64,000 nucleotides of DNA. Source: Vibrio rhizosphaerae (GTDB taxonomy: Bacteria; Pseudomonadota; Gammaproteobacteria; Enterobacterales; Vibrionaceae). Where the stretch lies: contig NZ_AP024903.1 in NCBI RefSeq assembly GCF_024347095.1, positions 2,170,001 to 2,234,000 on the forward strand, written 5' to 3'. Positions 15,164 to 23,998 of the stretch are shown one piece after another (position 1 is the first letter of the stretch; every line of letters starts with the position of its first letter). Made by a program: the position numbers and the translations under genes. Below the pieces are notes generated by a model. That model made no database searches and had not been told where the DNA came from. It was given only the letters and a program-made list of their open reading frames with translations.

Positions 15164-16750
15164 TTATCTCTTGTTTGAATGGATTCGAATATGATTTTTT
15201 GGTGTTGTAATTGTCATATTATCAACATCATACACCGATCCACCATGCTGAATTTCTTCAACGTGGTGAATTTCATATTTCTCTCTACCACCGACTTGCT
15301 CTCTAAAACGAGGAAACGGAGCAAACCCGTTTCGAATCAGTTCTTGATTTCCTTCATTAAACTGTGATGAAAGAACTTCATCCCTACTTACAGCTTTCCA
15401 AAACGCTTTCCGGAACCCATCAAAACTACTAAACTCTCGGCCTCTAAGCTGATCCGCAATTTGCGACGGCACCGGCGAGCCTAACTCTTTTCCGGCTGCT
15501 TCTAACCACTGGCCGGTGATATCTTCACCGTTGCCGGTCACGACACCTGACTCGTTGCGAGCGCTTTCTTTATACACCACATACAGCGGTGGTAACCCAG
15601 TCTCTGCCGGAAAAGTCAGAATATAGTCTTGCAGATCTGCATCAGCAATTGGGGTGATGTAGGTGTTATCAAATTCTTGCCCTTGATCCGCTTGCGGATG
15701 GATCCAGATATCGAACTTTTCCATCTCCGGGATCGGATTAACCAGAATCGGTTTACCACCAAAATCACCGCTAATCGGCACCCATTCAATAGTGATATTC
15801 GGCTCTAACTCAACAGCAAACCGTTCACCAACCTGTTTTACTTCACGCTTGGGAATATTCGCCCCATTGACGTGATAACCGTAAATTCGCCCTTCCGTAT
15901 TGAAACCCAAGCGAATATTGGTTTCAACCGTGTCTTTATTGCGCATATCGGCTGCACTGTAGAGCGTACTGTCCGCTAATTTGTTCGGCACAAATGCAGC
16001 CAGAATGCCTACTCGCCCGACGATTTTCAGCGCCATTCCCGGCAGCTCTGCCAATGCCGTACCACCAATACGCGTCAAAAAAGCTTCTTCAGAAACGGTA
16101 CTGATCCCCTGCCCGACGGCCAGTGTATAAGCCGCATAATCCCCCAGCGCAGAAAGCGGCTCTCTTTGTGTACCGATGTCACACATACCGCTAGGCACCA
16201 ATGCAGATTTGGCGAAACGGGAGGGCTTAACTGCCGACTTGTTAAATGCGTTTTGCCATGCGGATGAAGGCAGTGGGATTTTATCCAGCTCCCGTAACCG
16301 CTCCTGACGCTGCCTGACCAACCGCTCTTCTAGAGTGAGTTTCACAGTTTTTCTTTCAACATAAGGCTCGGTAGAAACAGAAGCGTTCACACTGCCGGAA
16401 TAAGTTGAACCGATGCCATGATTGACCCATTCAACTCTGGCGGTATAAGCCTTGTTAGCCAGCAAATCGAGATGAGGCTCAACCGAAGGATTGACTCGCC
16501 AATATTGATTGCCCCATTCATCCCGATCCCGAATCAACAACGGAATCGATGGCACATCCGTCAGTAACACTTGATGACCGTAGTGAAGTTGTTCGAGAAA
16601 ATCTACAAAGCGTATTCCGGCAGGGATAACGGATTTCACATCTGACTCACGTAAGGAGGCAAAATCTCCTTCAACTTGAGTAAATTCATACCTCATCAGG
16701 TTATCGATTTGAGTGGTTTGATAGTTCATTGACGTTGTTGGCTGGGCCAT
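15164..16750 (-). CDS. S-type pyocin/colicin-like HNH DNase bacteriocin, copy 2
   Basis: This is a 528-aa paralogue of copy 1. The first ~430 residues are almost identical (unknown N-domain, pyocin-S-type domain, start of the nuclease domain). The nuclease then diverges over the ~40 residues after FDGFRKAFW and reconverges at the metal site (EIHHVEEI, then PKNHIRIH). This is the part that contacts immunity proteins in colicin DNases. The ATG at 16750 adds eight residues (MAQPTTS before MNYQTTQ); the MNYQTTQ start at 16726 is equally possible. A matching immunity gene follows. The module is flanked by repeats E3 and E4. Confidence 0.9.
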   Translation of the reverse strand: MAQPTTSMNYQTTQIDNLMRYEFTQVEGDFASLRESDVKSVIPAGIRFVDFLEQLHYGHQVLLTDVPSIPLLIRDRDEWGNQYWRVNPSVEPHLDLLANKAYTARVEWVNHGIGSTYSGSVNASVSTEPYVERKTVKLTLEERLVRQRQERLRELDKIPLPSSAWQNAFNKSAVKPSRFAKSALVPSGMCDIGTQREPLSALGDYAAYTLAVGQGISTVSEEAFLTRIGGTALAELPGMALKIVGRVGILAAFVPNKLADSTLYSAADMRNKDTVETNIRLGFNTEGRIYGYHVNGANIPKREVKQVGERFAVELEPNITIEWVPISGDFGGKPILVNPIPEMEKFDIWIHPQADQGQEFDNTYITPIADADLQDYILTFPAETGLPPLYVVYKESARNESGVVTGNGEDITGQWLEAAGKELGSPVPSQIADQLRGREFSSFDGFRKAFWKAVSRDEVLSSQFNEGNQELIRNGFAPFPRFREQVGGREKYEIHHVEEIQHGGSVYDVDNMTITTPKNHIRIHSNKR

Positions 16751-16804
16751 GATTATTTTATCGATGGATGCTTATTGACAAGATTGTTTTCATATGAATT
16801 CATA

Positions 16805-16810
16805 ATTATA
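16805..16810 (-). promoter_or_regulatory. Candidate -10 box of bacteriocin copy 2
   Basis: TATAAT on the minus strand at the same place relative to the gene as in copy 1, within a nearly identical ~200-bp upstream block. Confidence 0.45.
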
Positions 16811-16943
16811 CTCAAATGGATTTATAAAACATGTTTAAATTTGGGGTTTTGATGGGGAGTGGTTATTTTTGGAATCGGGGTAACAGGGAGGCTCGGTTGA
16901 GGTAATTAAACTGTATTTTAGTATGTGGAATGGTAATGCTGTG

Positions 16944-17372
16944 GTTTGGGACGCAATGACTTTCTTCGATCTCATTGCCATCTCCGACTGCGCCCCAGTT
17001 CCTTTTGATGGATGTCAAAAGGAACCAAAAGCATCTTTTTTGAGTTCAGCGCGCGTCATCAGGGACGCTTTTATTCGCTCCTGCTCACGAAAAGCTTAAA
17101 ATTCATCCATGAATTTTACCCTGAGAGCATCGAGCAATTGAGCTTCGTTGATTTAATGTTTCATTATTCAAATCAACCACCCAACAAAGAAAATCATTCA
17201 TGGAAGAATGATTAGGCTTTTCCGGGCAGGACGCCCGTAAAAGCCGGTTCTGGAACGCGTGTGACTCCGTCAAACAAAAAAGATTTTCTGGTTCGTCTTT
17301 CATCTCTGAAAGATGAACTGGCGCACTGAGTAACAATGTCTCTGAAATTGAGGAACGTAATTGTGCGTCAAA
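16944..17372. repeat. Palindromic repeat E4, complete
   Basis: Full ~429-bp unit like E3. The right arm carries the alternative hairpin GTTCGTCTTTCA / TGAAAGATGAAC also found in E1, while the left-arm hairpin is unchanged. It ends TTGTGCGTCA. Confidence 0.87.
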
Positions 17373-17413
17373 CTGCAACGCCGGAGGCTGGAAAAGTAAA
17401 AGGGTAATGCTGA
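17373..17413. other. Empty slot between repeats E4 and E5
   Basis: A ~41-bp spacer nearly identical to 7611-7651, with no gene. Confidence 0.5.
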
Positions 17414-17672
17414 GTTTGGGACGCAATGACTTTCTCCGATCTCATTGCCATCTCCGACCTCGCCCCAGTTCCTTTTGATGGATGTCAAAAGGAACCAAAA
17501 GCATCTTTTTGGGTTCAGCGCACCTCATCAGGGTCGGATTGATTCGCATCCTGCTCAGGCAATCCTGAAAAATCATCCGTGATTTTTCACCCTGAGTTCA
17601 GTGACCAAATTGACTTTTTAAGAATGTTTCACGCCATCCAAATCAACCACTCCCGTCACCGTCATTCATGAA
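17414..17672. repeat. Palindromic repeat E5, left arm and centre only
   Basis: Left arm from GTTTGGGACGCAATGAC with the GTTCCTTTTGA hairpin. Similarity ends near CATTCATGAA, within the last codons of the LysR gene, whose TGA stop (17666-17668) lies in the repeat edge. It marks the right border of the island. Confidence 0.83.
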
Positions 17673-18571
17673 CATTGATGAAAATCGCTGAACAACCGGA
17701 CAAACCATGCGATTTTCGGATCATTATGACGGGTTTTATGCCAGTAAAGCGTCAGCTGATAATCCGGTACATCTAACGGCATAGGTGATAAACGCAGCGA
17801 TAAGCTTTCAGCAATGGTCTCAGCATACCGGGACGGTGCGGCCAGCAAATAAGATGTCTGCTGCAAAAAATAAGGGGCAGCCAGAACACTGGCAGTCCGA
17901 ATCGCAATTTGGCGCCTTTTTCTTTGCCGTGACAATGTAATATCAACAATTCCTCTGGATTCATTCCACGGTGTGACCAAAATATGTGGATACTGAAGAA
18001 ACTGAGCCAGTGAAAGATGCTCAGCCACCGGATGACTCTGACACCGCACACTGACATAGTAGTCGCTCAGCCAGACCAAGCGATTCAGACTTTCTGATTC
18101 TTCCTGTTGATGGGCAAACCCACAGACCATATCGATAGCTGACGATTTTAGCGCTGCCTCCGGTAACCGTTCGGCCAACTGGATAAATTCAATGTGGATA
18201 TGAGGAAACGACTCGCTCAGGTCAGTGATAAATTCCCGCAGACACCATGATGTATAATCCGTCACGGCGATCCGGAATATATGCGTATCCTCCGGTGTAA
18301 AAGGATGCGATGAGGCCAGCCCCTGCCCCAGTAATGCCAATCCCGGCAACACTTGTTCAGCTAACCGCTCAGAATAAGCGGTCGGTAACATACGATTTTC
18401 AATCCGGATGAACAGGTCATCCCCAAGCCGCTCTCGCAAACGTTGCAGGGCATGACTACACGCTGACTGAGTGATATTCAGTTCATCGGCACTGAGCGTT
18501 ACCGAGCCCGTATGATATAAACTGGCGAACACCTTAAGTAAGTTCAAATCTAGATTAGGAAATTTACGCAT
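17666..18571 (-). CDS. LysR-family transcriptional regulator
   Basis: A ~301-aa LysR-type regulator. The N-terminal helix-turn-helix is clear (NLDLNLLKVFASLYHTGSV, then ITQSACSHALQRLRERLG), followed by a substrate-binding-type domain. ATG 18571 (MRKFPNLDLNLL) is chosen because family members begin just before the DNA-binding helix; an ATG 11 codons earlier is possible. It is divergent from an acetyltransferase gene with about 130 bp between starts, so that gene is a likely target. Its 3' end merges with repeat E5. Confidence 0.86.
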   Translation of the reverse strand: MRKFPNLDLNLLKVFASLYHTGSVTLSADELNITQSACSHALQRLRERLGDDLFIRIENRMLPTAYSERLAEQVLPGLALLGQGLASSHPFTPEDTHIFRIAVTDYTSWCLREFITDLSESFPHIHIEFIQLAERLPEAALKSSAIDMVCGFAHQQEESESLNRLVWLSDYYVSVRCQSHPVAEHLSLAQFLQYPHILVTPWNESRGIVDITLSRQRKRRQIAIRTASVLAAPYFLQQTSYLLAAPSRYAETIAESLSLRLSPMPLDVPDYQLTLYWHKTRHNDPKIAWFVRLFSDFHQCS

Positions 18572-18702
18572 GGGACTGTTTCTTGATGGATAACCATCTG
18601 TCATGAATACTGTTCATATGAAGCCTGAATAAAGTGCACTTCATTCATAATTCATTTGAGCATACACTGTCACTAACCTGAGTCAACTAAAGCAAGGAAA
18701 TC

Positions 18703-19185
18703 ATGACCATTCATATCAGACCTGCCACAATTTCAGACGCAGCGACCATTTTAGATTTTATCAATCAACTGGCGATTTATGAGAAGGAACCAAATGCGGT
18801 CGCCAATACAGTCGAAGCCATTGAACGCAAGTTATTCGGTGACGACGTTCGTGCCCATGCCCTGATTTGTGAAGCAGATAATCAGCCTATCGGTTTTGCC
18901 GTTTACTTCTTCAACTATTCGACTTGGCTGGGTCAATATGGCCTGTATCTGGAAGATTTATATGTCAGTGAAGCGCACCGGGGCCTCGGGGCCGGTAAAG
19001 CTTTGATGAAATATCTCGCTCGTCTGGCAGTCAGCAAAGATTGTGGCCGCTTTGAGTGGACCGTACTCGACTGGAATCAACCCTCTATCGACTTTTATCA
19101 AAGTATCGGGGCCGAGCCGCAGGATGAATGGATTATCTACCGGATGACCGGTCAGTCCCTGCTCGATTTTGCCGAACAGGGGTAA
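18703..19185 (+). CDS. GNAT N-acetyltransferase, SSAT-like
   Basis: This 160-aa acetyltransferase resembles diamine/thialysine N-acetyltransferases. The acetyl-CoA loop is AHRGLGAGKALM (R-x-x-G-x-G). The segment LYLEDLYVSEAHRG, and WTVLDWNQPSIDFYQSIGA near the end, are typical of the spermidine/spermine acetyltransferase-like branch. The substrate is probably a small amine, but this is inference. The start follows AAGGAAATC. It is divergent from the LysR gene and convergent with ppsR. Confidence 0.85.
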   Translation: MTIHIRPATISDAATILDFINQLAIYEKEPNAVANTVEAIERKLFGDDVRAHALICEADNQPIGFAVYFFNYSTWLGQYGLYLEDLYVSEAHRGLGAGKALMKYLARLAVSKDCGRFEWTVLDWNQPSIDFYQSIGAEPQDEWIIYRMTGQSLLDFAEQG

Positions 19186-19219
19186 ATGTCCCGACCTTCC
19201 CTTAGTCGCAATTGCTTGG

Positions 19220-20053
19220 CTAACACAAATGCCGTTTCAGGCCTGCTTTTTCGAGAATGCGGGCTGAAATTTCCTCAACCGACAGTGAGCTGGTATTGAT
19301 ATAAGGAATCGCCTCGCGGCGAAATAATGCTTCCACACTGGCCAGCTCATGCTCACATTGATGAACGCTGGCATATTCACTCCCCGCCAGACGATTCTGG
19401 CGAATGGCGGTTAAGCGTTCTGCATTAATCGTCAGGCCAAATAATTTATGTCGGTGAATCTCAAATGCCGGCAGGAGTTTGAGTGAACGCATGTCATCAT
19501 GAATAAACGGATAATTGACCACCCGCAACCCAAACTGCATTGCCATATACAGACTGGTCGGCGTTTTCCCACTCCGGGAAACCCCGAGCAGCACAATATC
19601 TGCCTGTTCAATATCTTTCAGTGACATCCCGTCATCATGGGCCAGGGTATATTCGATCGCAGCAATCCGATCAAAATAAGTATCGGTGTTTTTACCGATG
19701 CTGCGTGAACGTTGCAGTTTTGGCTGCGGCTCCGTTTGGGTATCGGCCTGAACGCGCTGCACAATATTTTCCAGCACATCATAGCAATGAGCAGAAGCCT
19801 GCATCAGCTTGGCCCGGATTTCAGGCACCACAATCGAGAAGAAAACCAACGGCTGAACCCCGTGTCGCTGATAAGAAAACTCAATCTGTTTGATCAGATC
19901 CGTCAATTTTTCATCATTTTCAACAAACGGAAACGTCTGCTCATTGGCAATGAAGGGAAACTGGCCTAATACAGCATGTCCTAAGGTTTCACATGTAATC
20001 GCTGTACCATCAGAAACGTAGAATACGTCACGACTTTGACTATCAATTTGCAT
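19220..20053 (-). CDS. ppsR: PEP synthase regulatory kinase/phosphorylase
   Basis: This is a 277-aa DUF299 protein. PpsR inactivates PEP synthase by ADP-dependent phosphorylation of its active-site threonine and reactivates it by phosphate-dependent removal. The N-terminal signature [13 protein letters not shown] and the P-loop-like GVSRSGKT (157-164) are present, and length matches the family. It is divergent from ppsA, its substrate enzyme, as in many gamma-proteobacteria. Confidence 0.95.
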   Translation of the reverse strand: MQIDSQSRDVFYVSDGTAITCETLGHAVLGQFPFIANEQTFPFVENDEKLTDLIKQIEFSYQRHGVQPLVFFSIVVPEIRAKLMQASAHCYDVLENIVQRVQADTQTEPQPKLQRSRSIGKNTDTYFDRIAAIEYTLAHDDGMSLKDIEQADIVLLGVSRSGKTPTSLYMAMQFGLRVVNYPFIHDDMRSLKLLPAFEIHRHKLFGLTINAERLTAIRQNRLAGSEYASVHQCEHELASVEALFRREAIPYINTSSLSVEEISARILEKAGLKRHLC

Positions 20054-20178
20054 ATTTTCTTTAAACTTTCAAATTATTTTGATTAGCATCATAGTCACAC
20101 TATAAATAGAACGACAAACGGTATTCAACGACATACGCCACAGCTTTAAAAATATCTCCGATGTTTTTTAGCCGCCAA

Positions 20179-20192
20179 TGTAAACGATTACC
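20179..20192. promoter_or_regulatory. LacI/Cra-type operator-like palindrome upstream of ppsA
   Basis: TGTAAACGATTACC lies 40 bp before the ppsA start. It is a near-perfect palindrome of the LacI/GalR-family type (TGTAA-N4-TTACA). ppsA is a known Cra target in enterobacteria, but the match to the Cra consensus is only partial, so the regulator is uncertain. Confidence 0.4.
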
Positions 20193-20231
20193 ACTTTAGC
20201 CAATAACAAAGTCATACTTCTGGAGAAAGAC

Positions 20232-22607
20232 ATGCCCAAGAATACCCTCTGGTTCAACAGCCTATCCATGACCGACGTCGATAAGGTCGGCGGCAAAAAT
20301 GCCTCACTCGGTGAAATGGTGTCCAACCTTGCCAATGCCGGATTCTCTGTGCCAAACGGCTTTGCAACCACCTCGTATGCATTTAACCAGTTTCTCGATT
20401 ATGAGGGGTTAGATCACCGTATTCATCAATTACTTGATGCGCTCGACGTGGATGATGTCGATGCCTTACGCCAAACGGGTGCCACGATTCGCCAATGGAT
20501 TTTACAAGCCCCCTTCCCTGCGGATTTAGAGCAAGATATTCGTGATAACTATGCGGAACTGACCGAAAACAACCCTGAAATTTCAGTGGCGGTTCGCTCA
20601 TCTGCCACCGCAGAAGATTTACCCGATGCCTCTTTTGCCGGACAGCAAGAGACCTTCCTCAATGTCAAAGGGATTGATGCGGTGCTTGAAGCAACCAAGC
20701 ATGTCTATGCGTCTTTGTTTAATGATCGTGCCATCTCATACCGGGTCCATCAGGGCTTCGATCACCGTGGTATTGCGCTGTCGGCCGGTATTCAACGGAT
20801 GGTCCGCTCAGATCTAGCGTCTTCCGGCGTGATGTTTACCTTAGATACCGAATCAGGCTTTGACCAAGTGGTATTTATCACGTCCGCTTGGGGACTGGGT
20901 GAAATGGTTGTTCAGGGCGCAGTCAACCCGGATGAGTTTTATGTGCATAAACCGCTACTGGCAGCCGGTCAGACCGCGATTGTGAAAAAAACCTTCGGTT
21001 CAAAGCTGGTGAAGATGATTTACTCAGCGCGGCAAGAAATCGGCAAACAAGTCGAGATTATTGATACCGACGAACAAGAGCGTCAGCAGTTCTCTTTAAA
21101 TGATGCAGAAATCCAAGCGCTGGCACAGCAGGCGCTGATTATTGAACAACATTATCAACGGCCGATGGATATTGAATGGGCCAAAGATGGTATTGACGGC
21201 AAACTGTATATTGTTCAAGCCCGCCCGGAAACGGTCTGCTCTCAGAATGAAACCCGTGTGATTGAACGCTTTCAGCTCAATGCCAAAGCCGATGTGTTAC
21301 TGGAAGGCCGGGCCATCGGACAGCGAATCGGTTCAGGCACGGTCCGTCAGGTTGACTCACTCGATCAAATGTCACTGGTACAACCGGGAGATATTCTGGT
21401 CACGGATATGACCGACCCCGACTGGGAGCCGGTGATGAAAAAAGCGGCGGCAATTGTCACCAACCGGGGTGGCCGCACCTGCCATGCCGCGATTATCGCC
21501 CGAGAGCTGGGGATTCCGGCGATTGTCGGCTGCGGTACGGCGACCAGCGATCTGCAAGATGGTGCGCTGGTGACTGTCTCGTGTGCTGAAGGTGAAACCG
21601 GTTATGTTTACCGGGGCCAGCTCGATTTTGAAGTGCGCCGCTCTTCCGTCGATGAACTGCCCAATTTACCGACCAAAGTGATGATGAATGTCGGTAACCC
21701 GGACCGCGCTTTCGACTTTGCTCAGATTCCTAATGAAGGGGTTGGCTTGGCACGCCTTGAATTTATCATCAACAAGATGATTGGGATTCACCCGAAAGCC
21801 CTGCTTGAGTTCGATGCTCAGGAAGATGCCCTCAAGGCTGAAATTCGCCAACGGATCAAAGGCTATCGCGATCCGATTGATTTCTACGTCAGCAAACTCA
21901 CGGAAGGGATCGCCACCATTGCGGCAGCCTTCTGGCCGAAACGGGTGATTGTACGGATGTCTGATTTTAAATCGAACGAGTACAGTAATCTGGTCGGCGG
22001 ACGTCATTATGAGCCCCATGAAGAGAACCCGATGCTCGGTTTCCGGGGCGCTTCTCGCTATATTTCTCCGGCATTTGAAGACTGCTTTGCTCTCGAAACG
22101 CAGGCCATCAAACGGGTTCGTCAGGAGATGGGGCTGAAAAACGTCGAGATTATGATCCCATTTGTTCGCACCCCCGATGAAGCATCATCGGTGATTGACC
22201 TACTGGCAAAATTTGGGCTGAAACGGGGCGAGCAAGGGCTCAAAGTAATCATGATGTGTGAACTGCCATCCAATGCCGTTTTGGCGGATGACTTCTTGAA
22301 ACACTTTGACGGTTTCTCGATCGGCTCGAATGATATGACCCAGTTGACACTGGGACTGGATCGGGATTCCGGGGATGTGGCGCATCTGTTTGACGAGCGC
22401 AACCCGGCGGTGAAAGCCATGCTGAAAATGGCCATTGATGCAGCCACTCAGGCCGGTAAATATGTCGGTATCTGCGGTCAGGGCCCTTCGGATCATGACG
22501 ACTTGGCCGCATGGCTGATGCAACAGGGCATCAGTTCCGTATCTCTCAATCCGGATACGGTGATAGATACTTGGCTGAAATTGGGTCAAGTCGCTCAGTC
22601 CGACTAA
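20232..22607 (+). CDS. ppsA: Phosphoenolpyruvate synthase
   Basis: This 791-aa enzyme converts pyruvate and ATP to PEP, AMP and phosphate, the first step of gluconeogenesis from C3 compounds. The N-terminal ATP-grasp domain contains the nucleotide-binding block [20 protein letters not shown]. The swivelling phosphohistidine domain has [14 protein letters not shown] with H418. The C-terminal TIM barrel has the catalytic cysteine C748 in [10 protein letters not shown]. Length is normal. It is divergent from its regulator ppsR. Confidence 0.97.
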   Translation: MPKNTLWFNSLSMTDVDKVGGKNASLGEMVSNLANAGFSVPNGFATTSYAFNQFLDYEGLDHRIHQLLDALDVDDVDALRQTGATIRQWILQAPFPADLEQDIRDNYAELTENNPEISVAVRSSATAEDLPDASFAGQQETFLNVKGIDAVLEATKHVYASLFNDRAISYRVHQGFDHRGIALSAGIQRMVRSDLASSGVMFTLDTESGFDQVVFITSAWGLGEMVVQGAVNPDEFYVHKPLLAAGQTAIVKKTFGSKLVKMIYSARQEIGKQVEIIDTDEQERQQFSLNDAEIQALAQQALIIEQHYQRPMDIEWAKDGIDGKLYIVQARPETVCSQNETRVIERFQLNAKADVLLEGRAIGQRIGSGTVRQVDSLDQMSLVQPGDILVTDMTDPDWEPVMKKAAAIVTNRGGRTCHAAIIARELGIPAIVGCGTATSDLQDGALVTVSCAEGETGYVYRGQLDFEVRRSSVDELPNLPTKVMMNVGNPDRAFDFAQIPNEGVGLARLEFIINKMIGIHPKALLEFDAQEDALKAEIRQRIKGYRDPIDFYVSKLTEGIATIAAAFWPKRVIVRMSDFKSNEYSNLVGGRHYEPHEENPMLGFRGASRYISPAFEDCFALETQAIKRVRQEMGLKNVEIMIPFVRTPDEASSVIDLLAKFGLKRGEQGLKVIMMCELPSNAVLADDFLKHFDGFSIGSNDMTQLTLGLDRDSGDVAHLFDERNPAVKAMLKMAIDAATQAGKYVGICGQGPSDHDDLAAWLMQQGISSVSLNPDTVIDTWLKLGQVAQSD

Positions 22608-22649
22608 TTCGGAACGATTAAGTTATTTGATTCATCTCCGCAACGACAC

Positions 22650-22671
22650 CGGGCACCCGTTTGGGTGCCCG
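22650..22671. terminator. Hairpin after ppsA
   Basis: GGGCACCC / GGGTGCCC with a GTTT loop, about 45 bp after the ppsA stop. It lacks a T-run, so it may be a weak or Rho-assisted terminator between ppsA and the opposing pseudogene. Confidence 0.5.
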
Positions 22672-22708
22672 AGACCTCGCTTCGCAACCTTGTCATCTCA
22701 GACCGCCG

Positions 22709-23519
22709 TCAATTGCCGTGACCGACACCACTCGATTGTCGGATCGCCTCGACTAAAAGATTTAACTCATCCGCCACATCCTGAGTAAGCTCAAAACCGA
22801 TATTAATCCTGAAGCAATCATCGTAAAGCGAGAGTGTACTGAATAGCTGCCCCAAACGAATATCGATTTGATACGTTTCAATCAGTGCAGTGAACCGAGT
22901 GAGATTGAGATCCGGCACTTGGAGCCAGAGTACCATCCCGCCTTGAGGATGACTGATTTTCACCTGCTCGGGCAAGCGGGCCGATAAAAAACTGAGATAG
23001 GCTTGCCTGAAGTGAAGCAAGCGGCTCCGACGGCGTTTCACTTGTTTGGCATAATGCCCGGATTCAATAAAATCAGCCACCGCAAGCTGAATCGGCAGAG
23101 ACACCCCAAAGAAAGCAGCCGTATACTGCTGCACATACGCTGCGGTAAACCGCCCGGGCAAACACCACCCCAGACGATAGCTTGGTGATAAGCTTTTCGA
23201 GATCGAACCACACCATAGAATGTATCCCCCCTGATCATAAGATTTCGCAGGTAAAGGCGTGTGTTCTGCGTAAGAGAGTTCCAGATAGACATCATCTTCG
23301 ATCACCGGTATCTGATAATGGTTTGCCAGTGCCGCCAACCGTTGCTTTTGTGAAACTGACATGGTGATCCCTTGCGGGTTCATATGGGATGTACAAAAAA
23401 TACCGGCTTTCACACTACCTTGGCGTAAATGCTGTTCCAGCTGGTCAAGATCGATCCCTTCGTCTAACGACGGGATTTCGACAATCTGACGCCCCATTTG
23501 TCCGAGTAAAGTTTGCCAC
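22709..23519 (-). pseudogene. MocR-type GntR/aminotransferase regulator, 5' truncated
   Basis: Only the aminotransferase-like C-terminal ~265 residues remain. The PLP-lysine region is visible (WCGSISKSLSPSYRLGW), as is PVIEDDVYLELSY. The GntR helix-turn-helix, linker and start of the aminotransferase domain are missing. Coding similarity begins around QTLLGQMGRQIVEIPSLDEG. The frame stays open into unrelated sequence up to 23563 on the minus strand, but this is antisense to the transporter remnant. It adjoins, head to head, an equally truncated EamA transporter, so one deletion removed both 5' ends and the shared promoter. Confidence 0.8.
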
Positions 23520-23865
23520 GAGCATTTATGGCACCGATATTCTGTTGCATGCGATTGCAACATGGGACATCAACACAACGATTTCGGTTGTTTTTCAGGC
23601 CTACCCAACCACATTGTTTGGTTATTGGGTCTGGAGCCGGCTGCTGATTCGTTATCCGCTCAGTACCACCGCACCATTAACTTTACTGGTGCCCGTATTT
23701 GCCTTGATCTCCGGCTATTGGATGTATCATGAAGTGCTGAGTCTTGCACAGGTTGTTGCATGTGTGATGTTTTTAGTCGGCATTGGGTTCATCGTCAAAC
23801 CGGCCGCACCTCAGAGAGCGTCACAACAAATACAACCGGCTGTCGGCTATCTCTTGAAAAAATAA
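23520..23865 (+). pseudogene. EamA/DMT-family transporter, 5' truncated
   Basis: The C-terminal ~115 residues of a drug/metabolite transporter: about three to four membrane segments from IYGTDILLHAIATWDIN to GIGFIVKP. The normal family has ten segments in about 300 residues, so roughly the first 60 percent is gone. The frame is open back to 23389 only because it runs antisense through the regulator remnant. MocR-type regulators are often divergent from EamA exporters, which fits a single deletion centred on their shared promoter. Confidence 0.78.
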
Positions 23866-23998
23866 TCACCCTATACTATTCGTTATATTTGATATGAATA
23901 TTATTAATAATAAATGATTCACCATATCAATCATCTGCGCCAGCCAGATATGGCTGTTGCAGATTTCGGATCGTAGGTTGGCTAAGGAGAGAAATAGG

